Of a stretch of DNA of 64,000 bases, positions 9,520 to 17,668 are shown in pieces. Made by a program: the position numbers and the translations under genes. Below the pieces are notes generated by a model that saw only the letters and a list, made by a program, of their open reading frames with translations, searched no databases and was not told the DNA's origin. Location of the stretch: NCBI GenBank assembly GCA_029690005.1, contig CP121458.1:4793872-4857871 (forward strand), written 5' to 3'. The stretch is from Prescottella defluvii. Its GTDB lineage: Bacteria; Actinomycetota; Actinomycetes; Mycobacteriales; Mycobacteriaceae. The first letter of the stretch is position 1. Every line of letters begins with the position of its first letter.

Positions 9520-10261
9520 TCAGGACAGGAAGAACGGCCGCTGCATCGACCACTGCCCGTAGTCGGGCTTGAGGATCGAGTTGACGTCGACGCCGATTCC
9601 GTCGATCTGACGCTTGTCGATCTCGAACTGGTGCAGGTGCGCCGCGGGGTGCACGAAGCCGGCGGGAGTGCCCCAGTTGTGCTGCCAGAACCAGGAACCG
9701 ACGCCCGCCCGCAGGCACCGGTCGATCGTCGGCGAGTTCGCGTAGACACCCACGTTCCAGTGACCGATCACGCTCTCCCAGCCGCGCAGGTACGGCGCGA
9801 TGAGATTGTCGAATTCCCACGCGGACGGGTTGTCGTCGATCGACGCGTAGATGGGGCTGTTCTGCGGGCCGCCGGCGGCCAGGTGCAGTTCGCGGCCGCG
9901 CTGCGCGTGCCGCACGCCCGCGTCGTAGCCACCGCGCCAGTCCGACGTCGAGCCCTTGCCGAACTGGTAGCACGACACGATCTGCAGCCCGATGGCCGCC
10001 ATGGCGGCCGCCTCAGCCGAGCTGCATCGGCTTGCCGAGCATCCACTCCGCGCCCGGACGCCGGTCGGAGACGTAACGGATGGCGCCGACGTGTCCGGCG
10101 AGCCGGATGCCGAGCGGCGACGGGACGCCCGCCGCGTAGTCGACCAGCGTCGCGGGTCCGGCGTTCGCGATCGTCGGGCCCGCCATGGCGGCCAGCCCGG
10201 CCGCCGCAGTGCCGGCCGCGGCGTACTTGAACAGTTGTCGTCTGGAGACCTGCACTGGCAA
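9520..10261 (-). CDS. Tat-exported DUF1906 protein, Rv2525c-like (one frameshift)
   Basis: The N terminus has a twin-arginine signal, SRRQLFKYAAAGTAAAGLAAMAG, followed by an Ala-rich cleavage region. The mature domain reads SWFWQHNW, IYASIDDNPSAWEFD and HQFEIDKRQIDGIGVDVN. That is the glycoside-hydrolase-like TIM-barrel domain of M. tuberculosis Rv2525c. One extra base near 10018 splits the gene between GKPMQL and AEAAAMAAIGLQ. Rv2525c is a Tat substrate linked to cell-wall properties; catalytic activity of the family is unproven. The gene is convergent with the phospholipase-like gene and monocistronic. Confidence 0.83.
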
Positions 10262-10398
10262 AACCTCGCATCACCGGCGGATTCCGGCATAGCTGTGACT
10301 GGGGACGCCCACGGCCGATTCGTCCGGGGCCGTTCGGATTCGAGGGCTATTTCACCACAGTCACGCTGGTTCCGTCAGTCACATGAGTGACTTCGGCT

Positions 10399-11370
10399 TC
10401 AGTCGGATTCGAGGCCCGCGAAGAAGTCGGCCTGCACCGTGACGTCCTCGACGACGCGGGTCGTCGTGCGCACGCCGAGCGCGTGTTCCTTGAGCAGCCC
10501 GCACAGACGGTCGCCGTCGATGAGGTCGACGGGCGGGGCACCGTCGCGGCGCGATTCGGCCCGCGCCTCACTCGTGAAAGTGCCGGTCGTGATCAGCAGG
10601 CCCTTCTCGCCGCGTCCGGCCATCGCGCCGCGCAGATCCCGCACGGCACTGGCCCCGACGCTCCCGCTGACCCGCTTGCAGTGGAAGGCCACGGGGAAGC
10701 TGAGCAGGGAGATCTGGCACATGCCGATGCCGTCGATCCCACCGTCCGACCCGCGGCCGGTGATGGTGGCGGTCGAGAATCCGGCCTCGCGCAGCAGCCG
10801 TTGGGTGAGGCGTTCGAACGCAGTGGACGACATCCGCAGGATCGAGTCCAGCAGCGCGGACTTCCACTCGACGGCATCCCCCGATTCGCCGTACGACGCG
10901 TCCGATTCGGCGGCCGCATTGCTCCCGGAGAGCGGAAGAACCTGCGCGCCAGGGGTGTTGGCCTTGCGGTTCTGGCGCTGGCGTCGCTTGTCGGCGGTGA
11001 ACGTCGCGAGCAGCGGACGGATGTCACCCTCGGTCACCTCACGCCCGCGCTTGGTTACGCTCCACACCGCGCGGCGACTGTTGGCGAGCAGGCCCATTCC
11101 CTTGAGATACGTACGCGCCCAAGCCAATCGATACTCGACCTCGGTACCCGGACCGTCACCGTGCAGGATGCCCTGCACGTCGGGCGACCAGCCCTCCCGC
11201 TCGACGACCGCGCCGTCGAGTTCGTTGTTGGACGCCGAGCCGCCGAGAGCGATCAGCGCCTGGAGGGTGGGCCACAGCAATTCGGTGTACGGCGGAAGCT
11301 GGGCGATCAGAGTCACCTGATCGGCGACGTCCCCACGTCGTGGCTCCTGCACCTGCACACCCGCTCCCAT
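10399..11370 (-). CDS. mrr: Mrr-type restriction endonuclease
   Basis: This 323-residue protein has an N-terminal winged-helix domain (about residues 20-105, LPPYTELLWPTLQALIALGG) of the Mrr_N type. The C-terminal nuclease domain has GRGSDGGIDGIG followed by AFHCKR. The Asp and the Lys of CxKR correspond to the PD-(D/E)xK catalytic residues, with His-Cys in place of the more usual Gln-Cys before Lys. Mrr proteins are type IV enzymes that cut methylated foreign DNA. No methyltransferase gene lies beside it, as expected for type IV. It seems intact and has its own start at ATG 11370. Confidence 0.85.
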   Translation of the reverse strand: MGAGVQVQEPRRGDVADQVTLIAQLPPYTELLWPTLQALIALGGSASNNELDGAVVEREGWSPDVQGILHGDGPGTEVEYRLAWARTYLKGMGLLANSRRAVWSVTKRGREVTEGDIRPLLATFTADKRRQRQNRKANTPGAQVLPLSGSNAAAESDASYGESGDAVEWKSALLDSILRMSSTAFERLTQRLLREAGFSTATITGRGSDGGIDGIGMCQISLLSFPVAFHCKRVSGSVGASAVRDLRGAMAGRGEKGLLITTGTFTSEARAESRRDGAPPVDLIDGDRLCGLLKEHALGVRTTTRVVEDVTVQADFFAGLESD

Positions 11371-11451
11371 CGCACCGTCGGCCGCCGGCTGTTCGACACC
11401 GGATCGGCCAGCCGACCTGGATGTTATCGGGAAACGGGCCGGGCCCCGAAT

Positions 11452-11483
11452 CCGGTGGCTCCGCGCGTCGGCGGAGCCACCGG
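11452..11483. terminator. Hairpin terminator downstream of the flavin dehydrogenase gene
   Basis: A perfect 13-bp stem pairs 11452-11464 with 11471-11483 around a 6-base loop, just past the minus-strand stop at 11490. No clear T-run follows, which is common for actinobacterial terminators. Confidence 0.6.
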
Positions 11484-11489
11484 GGCTAC

Positions 11490-12954
11490 TCAGGCGCGGG
11501 AGGCCGCGTCGCGTCCGGCCACGCGGCCGAACGCCAGGGCGTCACCGACGTGGAATCCGCCGTCCTTGCGCCAGCTGTACGTCGAGCTGACCTCGCCGGC
11601 GGCGTACAGACCGTCGATCGCGGCGCCGCGGGTGTCGAGCACTCGCGCGCGGCCGTCCCGGCGGGGGCCGCCGTTGCTCCAGCCGAGCAGCGGGGTCACC
11701 TCGAAGGACGTAGAACGGCGCCTGTGCGACCGGGGCGAGCTTCTCCGGAGCCCGGCCGAAGTGGTCGTCGCGCCCGGCCGCGCACGCCTCGTTGTACTGC
11801 TCTACCGTGCGCTCGAGCGTCGAGGGGTCCACCCCGACGATCGCAGCGAGTTCGGCGATCGAGTCGGCCCGTCGGATCCAGCCCTTCGCGATCTCATCGG
11901 CGTTGTCGAGACTCCAGCGTGCGCCGTTGACGAGGAGGTTCCACCCCACAGGCAGGACGTCGGGCATCGGGCTGAGCGGGCCGGCGGTGCGCATCTGCTC
12001 GTCGAAGATCAGGTGGAACGGGCGCTGCGGGAACAGTTCGTAGTCGCCGTTGCGGAGGACGTGTCCGTGGCACGGGTCGGCGGCCTCGTCCATGAAGCGG
12101 CGGCCGTCGGCGCCCACCCACAGGTAGTTGTGCGCGTTCCACAGCGCCAGGTAGTAGCCGTTGTCGTCGTCACCGCGCACACCGGTGATGGTCATCATGT
12201 TGTCCATGTGCCACAGGTCGGCGCCGGCGGCCTGCGCCATCCGGTGGCCGTCACCGGTCGAGGCGGGCGAGCCCCACAGCACGTGATCCTCGACGCGCAG
12301 GTAGTCGCGCACCATCCGGGCGTCGGCCTGGAAGCCTCCGGTCGCCAGCACGACGCCGCCGCGCGCACCGATCCGGCGCCGACCGTCGGCGGCGTCGACC
12401 TCGACGCCCACCACGGCGCCACCGTCGGTGATCAACTCGACCGCCGGTGTCTCGAAACGGATCTCGATGCCGCGCTCGGCGAGCGCCCCGTGCAGGAAGT
12501 CGTGAAGCAGCGAGTGGCCCATGCGCCCGGCGATGGTGTCCATGCCGGCGTAGCAGTCGCTGCCCTCGAGCTTCGAGGTACTCAGGCTCGGTGTGGTAGT
12601 CGGCGCTCATCGCAACGTCGGCGCCCAGCTCCTTCAGCCAACGCGAGTTCTCGGCCGTTTCGGCCGCCCACGCCTCGACGACGTCGTCGGCCACCGGGAA
12701 CGCCCGTTCAGCGACCGCAGGAAGACCTGCGCGCGCTCGGGGTCGCGATTGACCCACCAGCCGCCACCGCTGACACGGGTGTTGCCACCGGCCGCGGCCT
12801 TGTCGCACTTCTCGACGACCAGCACAGAGGCACCGGATCGGTGCGCACCCAGAGCAGCGGCCGCACCGGCCGCTCCCGACCCCACCACCACCACGTCGAA
12901 TTCCTCGTCGAAGCCCGCAACGCCCACGTTCGCCCCTCTCGATTGATGTGACAT
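11490..12954 (-). CDS. FAD-dependent dehydrogenase, fumarate-reductase/ketosteroid-dehydrogenase-like (three frameshifts)
   Basis: The ADP-binding motif FDVVVVGSGAAGAAAALGA lies at about residues 19-37, followed by a cofactor-binding GGNTRVSGGGWW. The middle contains FAD_binding_2 blocks (GGVVLATGGFQAD, HNYLWVGADGRRFMDE). The C terminus has the second FAD loop, IDGLYAAGEV...GDALAFGRVAGRDAA. The open frames break near 12705, 12577 and 11702; repairing them gives about 488 residues, the normal size. Such enzymes oxidise or reduce C-C bonds next to ketones or acids. The TetR gene upstream on the same strand is about 95 bases away. The substrate is unknown. Confidence 0.78.
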
Positions 12955-13049
12955 GGATCGCCATCGTCAACTGATGTGATCCACGCCATCCTCCAATCTC
13001 GGCGGCGCCGGGCGCTCGGCACTTCCCGCCCAACGGAACACCTTCCGGG

Positions 13050-13634
13050 TCAGCCGTCGACGAGCACCTGGATGGCGGCGCCGTAGCGCTCGACGATGTC
13101 GTCGATCGGGGCGGCGCGCAGCCACGGGCTCTCCATGACGTACAACGCGGCCATCAGCCCGGAGAGTTGCGCCGCGAGCAGGTGCGCACGCAGCTCGGCG
13201 TCGTCGCCGTGCAGGCGCGGCGCGAGGGGCGCGACGATCATCTGGTCGATCGCCTCCTGAAGGTGCTCACGCACGACGGGGCGGTCGGACGCGCGGATGA
13301 GCGCCGAATAGACGGCGGTGGCCTTGTCGGCCTGCCGGCGACGCGTTCGCCGGACCACGAAATCGACGAGAGCCCTTCCCAATCCGTCCAGCGGACCCTC
13401 CACGACCTCGACGAAGGCGTTGGACATGGTCATGGTGCGGACGAACAGATTCTCTTTCGACCCGAAGTAGCGGATGACCAGCGCGGGGTCCACGCCGGCG
13501 CGGCGCGCGATGTCCCGCACCCCGGTCGCGGCGAATCCCTGCTCGGCGAACAACTCGGCGGCGGCCTGCTGCACCGCCTCGCGATTGTGGGCGCTGCCGG
13601 TGCGCGCGTGGGGCTCAGGTGTCTCGACGGTCAT
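13050..13634 (-). CDS. TetR-family transcriptional regulator
   Basis: The helix-turn-helix (GVRDIARRAGVDPALVIRYFGSKENLF) lies at about residues 40-66 from the chosen start, followed by the all-helical ligand domain, for about 194 residues in all. I prefer ATG 13634 (MTVETPEP) because a GAAGGA ribosome site lies 7 bases upstream, although the frame is open to 13667. The gene is divergent from a membrane protein gene. Three 15-bp palindromes of one type stand between them and are almost certainly its operators. It probably represses both genes. Confidence 0.88.
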   Translation of the reverse strand: MTVETPEPHARTGSAHNREAVQQAAAELFAEQGFAATGVRDIARRAGVDPALVIRYFGSKENLFVRTMTMSNAFVEVVEGPLDGLGRALVDFVVRRTRRRQADKATAVYSALIRASDRPVVREHLQEAIDQMIVAPLAPRLHGDDAELRAHLLAAQLSGLMAALYVMESPWLRAAPIDDIVERYGAAIQVLVDG

Positions 13635-13685
13635 CGATCGTCCTTCGTTCGGAGTGGTTGCCGCCAACCTTGCCGCACACCCTAC

Positions 13686-13747
13686 GTCAACAGTGTTGAC
13701 AATCGAGCGTCAACACTGTTGACTACCCGTTCGTCAACAGTGTTGAC
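13686..13747. promoter_or_regulatory. Three tandem TetR operators (GTCAACA-N-TGTTGAC)
   Basis: Perfect 15-bp palindromes occupy 13686-13700, 13709-13723 and 13733-13747. They differ only at the central base (G, C, G). Their centres are 23 and 24 bases apart, slightly over two helical turns, so dimers would bind nearly the same face. They fill the gap between the divergent TetR and membrane-protein genes. Confidence 0.85.
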
Positions 13748-13777
13748 AGTGTGTCCGGACAGGAAGGCGGTGCAGAT

Positions 13778-14884
13778 TTGCCGAACACGCACGATCAACG
13801 GCAACAGGAGTGGACCCAGGCCATCGAGGCCGACACGGAGGCGGTCGCCCCCGCTCTCCATCTCGATCACGGAACGGAGCCGCAGCCGGCCGATCCCGGT
13901 CGCCCGCCGTGGCGCATGATCGTGGAGTCGATGGTGTTTCCGCTGTTCTTCGCGGTGATGTTCGCCCTCTGCTACGTCAGCGCCTTCCACAACCCGACGC
14001 CTCGGGGCGTCGAGGTCGTCGTGGTCGGACCGGATGCCGCGACGTCGGCGCTCGTCGACCGGCTCGCGCCGACGGTGGGTGACGAGTTCGAACTCGAGAC
14101 CGCCACCGACGCCTCGGGGGCGCTCGATCGCCTGCAGAACCGCGAGATCGCGGGCGTCATCGAGTTGGGCTCGACGATGAACGTTCATATCGCTTCCGCC
14201 GAGGGCACGATGCGCGTGCAGGCGGTGGAGGGTCTGGCCAAGCCGCTCGCGGCGGCCCAGGGCGTCGAGATGAACACCCTCGACCATGCGCCGCTGGCCG
14301 CGGACGACCCGACCGGCACCGGCCTGTTCTACCTCGTGATGGTCTGCACGATCGTCGGCTACCTCACCATCACCGTGCTCTCCCAGGTGGCGCCGCGGCT
14401 GAAGTTGCGCCAGCAGGTGGGCGTCCTGGGTGTGATGGCGGTGATCGGCGTCCTCGCGGCGTATCTCGTCTCCGCGATCTTCGTCGGCTTCTACGGCGCC
14501 TCGTTCGCGGAGAGTATCGCAATGCTCGCCGTGGTGATCGCCTACACGATCGTGGTGGGCCTGGTCAGCATTCTGGTCAACCGCGTATTCGGGAAGGCGG
14601 CGATCATGGTGGTGATGGTCCTCATGATCTTCGTGAACTTCCCCAGCGCCGGTGGCGCCTTCCCCGCAGACTTCCTGCCCGGGTTCTGGTCGGGGCTGAG
14701 CCACTTCTGGATCGGCGCCGGCGCGGTCGATGCGGTCCGCGCGATCGTCTACTTCGGCGGCACCGGTGTCGGGCACGGACTGCTCGTGATCGGCGGATGG
14801 TTCGTTGCGGCAGTGGTCCTGCTCGGCCTGACCCAGCTCCGCAAGCCCGCGCCCACCCGCGTCTCGCAGCACACGGCGAGCTGA
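13778..14884 (+). CDS. Multi-pass membrane protein, ABC-2/DUF3533 (YhgE-Pip-like) type
   Basis: An N-terminal soluble tail of about 40 residues precedes a first helix (MVFPLFFAVMFALCYV). An extracytoplasmic domain of about 130 residues follows, then five further helices from about residue 188 on. This one-helix/large-loop/five-helix layout is that of the YhgE/Pip and DUF3533 families related to ABC-2 permeases, often drug or lipid exporters. I chose TTG 13778 because AGGAAGG lies 10 bases upstream; the alternative GTG 13751 would touch the last operator. The adjacent TetR regulator suggests an inducible efflux role. It ends before a strong terminator. Confidence 0.75.
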   Translation: MPNTHDQRQQEWTQAIEADTEAVAPALHLDHGTEPQPADPGRPPWRMIVESMVFPLFFAVMFALCYVSAFHNPTPRGVEVVVVGPDAATSALVDRLAPTVGDEFELETATDASGALDRLQNREIAGVIELGSTMNVHIASAEGTMRVQAVEGLAKPLAAAQGVEMNTLDHAPLAADDPTGTGLFYLVMVCTIVGYLTITVLSQVAPRLKLRQQVGVLGVMAVIGVLAAYLVSAIFVGFYGASFAESIAMLAVVIAYTIVVGLVSILVNRVFGKAAIMVVMVLMIFVNFPSAGGAFPADFLPGFWSGLSHFWIGAGAVDAVRAIVYFGGTGVGHGLLVIGGWFVAAVVLLGLTQLRKPAPTRVSQHTAS

Positions 14885-14919
14885 CGAATATCGTTGGGCA
14901 ACAAAACTGCCCGCAAACG

Positions 14920-14956
14920 CGACACTGCCCGGGACCACGAGTCCCGGGCAGTGTCG
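14920..14956. terminator. Intrinsic terminator between convergent genes
   Basis: A perfect 15-bp stem (14920-14934 with 14942-14956) encloses a 7-base loop. It serves the membrane-protein gene on the plus strand and the amidohydrolase gene on the minus strand. Confidence 0.8.
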
Positions 14957-14968
14957 TAGCGTCTCAGC

Positions 14969-16575
14969 TCAGGCTGCCGTGCACCGTCTCCCCGCGAACA
15001 CCGTGGCCTTCGCCTCGATGTCGGCGAGGTTCTCGGGATCGACCATGAGCGGATTCGCGGACAGCACAACCATGTCCGCGTGCAATCCCGGCTTCAACGA
15101 TCCGACGGCGTCGTCGCTGAACAGGTGCCACGCGGCGTCGACGGTCTGGGCGCGCAGCGCCGCCTCGAGCGGGGATGCGCTCGTCCGGCGCGAGGACCTG
15201 TCCGCCGCGGGAGCGCCGGTTGACCGCGTCGGCGATGTTGCGCAGCGGATTGGTCGGGGTGACCGGGCCGTCGTTGTGGAACGAGATGCGGTGTCCGGCA
15301 GCGAGCGCCGAACCCGCTGCGGCCCAGTGCCCGCCGTGATCGGTGCCGAAGAGGTCGCCGACGAGGACATCGCCCCAGTGGTCGAGGTGGTCGACGAACA
15401 GGCTGCACGTGACACCGAGGGCGGCGGCGCGCCGGAACTGGTCGGGCCGCATCGCACCGACGTGTTCGAGGCGCAGTCGGTGGTCCGAGCGCGGGTCGGC
15501 GGCCAGCATCTTCTCCCACGCGTCGAGCACCATGGTGATCGCCTCGTCACCGTGTGCGTGGCAGGCAATCTGCCAGCCCCGCTCGTAGTACGGGGTGCTG
15601 ATCTCGAGGATCTGCTCGCCGGTGTAGTTCGCGTGCCCGTGGCTGCACGCCATGCCCAGCGCCCGGGTCGCCGCAGTGTCGAGGTAGGGGAAGCTCAGCG
15701 CGATGTTCCCGATCCACGGCGACCCGTCCGACCAGATCTTGATGCCCACCTGGCGGACCAGGTCGTCGCCCGCCCCCGGTTCGACGTCGGACGCACGCTC
15801 CGGCCCCGACATCTCGTACAGGCGCAGTCGCGTGGTGAGCGCCCCGAATCGACGGCCGCGGCCAGCGGGGCGCGCGTCTTCGGGTCGAACGCCATCTCGC
15901 TCACCGTGGTCACACCGACGGCGTTCATACGGGCACACTCGGCGGCCATCAGTTCGCCGAATCGTGAGGCCGCCGACGCGAGGACCGGGCCGGCGATCGC
16001 GATGACCGCCGACGACTCGTACGCGACGCCGTCGAGGTCACCGGACTCGTCGCGGCCGAAGCGGGCGCCCTCCGGGTCGGGGGTGTCGCGGGTGACGCCG
16101 GCGGCCGCGGCGGCATGCGAGTTGAAGTAGGCCGCGTGACCCGAGTTGTGCAGGATGATCAACGGCTTGTCGGGTGACAGCTCGTTCATCCATGTCATGG
16201 TCGGGTCGGCGAGCCCCTTCTGCAGCGGGGATCCCACCCGTTGAGTACCGCACCCTCGGGACCCGCATCGGCAACCGCCTTGTCGATCGCGGCGAGCACG
16301 CCGTCGGCGTCGGGGATCGTGACGGGGCGGATGTCGACCACCGGATCGCCCAGCAGGACGGCCTCGTTCATCGGGTGACCGTGTGCCTCGATGAAGCCGG
16401 GCATGATGCAGGCCTCACCGACGTCGTGGACGACCGTCTGCGGACCGATGAGCGACGCGACGTCCGCGTCCGAGCCCACCGCCACGATCCGCCCGCCCTC
16501 GACGGCCACCGCAGTCGCCCGAGGGTTGGCCTCGTCCATGGTCAGCACATCACCGAACAACACCAGGTCAGCCAT
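14969..16575 (-). CDS. Amidohydrolase family protein, YtcJ-like (three frameshifts)
   Basis: The N-terminal composite domain reads MADLVLFGDVLTMD and leads to the metal site MPGFIEAHGHP. Later blocks include ACHAHGDEA, the LRLEHVG metal-binding strand, and a C-terminal GSLKPGLHADMVVLS that closes the urease-like sandwich. This is the amidohydrolase-3 (YtcJ) layout of about 535 residues. The frame slips near 16235, 15843 and 15178, each in a G/C run. Members hydrolyse amides or cyclic amides in the cytosol, and substrates are mostly unknown. The gene stands alone on its strand. Confidence 0.82.
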
Positions 16576-16748
16576 TGACCCTCCCAGTTCTGCCCCAGCC
16601 TCCTGAGGGCCGGTTTCTCGCACAAAACAGGGTACAGACCGACCGGTCCATCCGCGCGTCGACGCGACCGTGACGACGTGATCGTGTCGTCGTCGGGTAG
16701 GAATGGAGAGGGCACCCGAGTACCCGTGGACGCGGAAGGAAAAGCGCC

Positions 16749-16969
16749 ATGGCGAAGTCGAAGTGGACGGACCTGAGCCCGGCCAAGCGCGCATCGATCA
16801 TCGCGTTGGCGGCGGTCGAGCTGAGCCTGGCGGTCAGTGCGTGGGCTGACCTCGCGACGAGGCGCCGCGAGGAGATCAACGGCAGCAAGGGCAAGTGGGC
16901 TGCGATCATCGCGGTGAACATCATCGGCCCGCTGTCGTACTTCCGTTGGGGCCGAAGAAGTCCGCCTGA
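16749..16969 (+). CDS. Small PLDc_N-type membrane protein (terminal frameshift)
   Basis: The start MAKSKWTDLSPAKRASIIALAAVE leads to one helix (about residues 15-33), a charged turn (TRRREEINGSKG), and a second helix ending NIIGPLSYFRWGR. That is the two-helix, Trp-containing phospholipase-D-nuclease N-terminal domain found alone in many actinobacterial proteins. One G seems lost near 16953; with it the protein ends GRKKSA at 16969, giving about 73 residues. Otherwise the frame runs on to 17126, into the sortase gene. Function is unknown. Confidence 0.7.
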
Positions 16970-16991
16970 TCGGATGCGGGCCCGGACGCGG

Positions 16992-17658
16992 TCAGTTCGC
17001 GTTCGGATCCCGCGTACCGACGAGGTCGGCGAACACGACGGTGTTGTCGCGGTAGCTGCGTGCGGCGGTGTCGAATTCACCCCGCACGTAATGAGTCGCA
17101 GCCCGGGGTGGTCGATGTCGCCATAGACCTTGGCGGTCGGGAACGCGTCCTTCGCATAGCGTTCCACGCTCGCCACCCGGAACACCTCGGTGATGCCGTC
17201 GGACCGATCGGTGATGATCTCGTCCCCGGCGCCAGTTCGTGCAGTCGGAAGAACACGCCGGGCTTGCCGCCCCAGTCGACATGGCCGGCGATGACCGCCG
17301 GTCCGAGCTCCCCGGGAACCGGTGAGCCGGAATACCATCCGGCCGGGAACCCGCCCGGCGGCACCTGCAGCGCCCCGTTCGATTCGAGTCCGAGTTCCAT
17401 CAAGTCGGAATCGACTCCGATGGCCGGGATCGCGATCCGAACGGGACGCGGATCCGTGATCGACGCAGGTTCGGTGCCGGCGACGGCGGCCGGTTCGTTC
17501 GTCTGCTGCCCGACGGCCGGCGGCGGAGGCCCTTCGGATCCACTTGCAGCGCATCCGCTCAGCGCGAAGATCAGGGTCATGCAGGCGATCAGGATCGCCG
17601 ACAGGCCGTTGCCGGACGAGCGTCGGCAACGGCCTGTCGATCTGATGCTCATCGGCAT
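16992..17658 (-). CDS. Class F-like sortase (two frameshifts)
   Basis: The N terminus has a hydrophobic stretch ending in a lipobox-like LSGC at about residue 36. A Pro-rich linker and the sortase barrel follow: VRIAIPAIGVDSDLMELG, the catalytic His in VIAGHVDW, and the catalytic Cys in LRLITCGGEF. An Arg in ARSYRDN follows, as expected for the His-Cys-Arg triad. The frame slips near 17232 and 17090. Sortases cut sorting signals and join surface proteins to the wall or to each other. The gene lies 10 bases downstream of the repeat surface protein on the same strand, so that protein is the obvious substrate candidate. Confidence 0.82.
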
Positions 17659-17668
17659 CCTCGGATCT

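Noticed and set aside
10387..12951. Plus-strand open frame of 854 residues
   Set aside because: It is antisense to Mrr and the flavin dehydrogenase, both with clear family motifs. Its translation is compositionally like high-GC shadow frames.
13751..13777. Upstream GTG start for the membrane protein
   Set aside because: It would place the ribosome site inside the third operator; TTG 13778 has AGGAAGG at proper distance.
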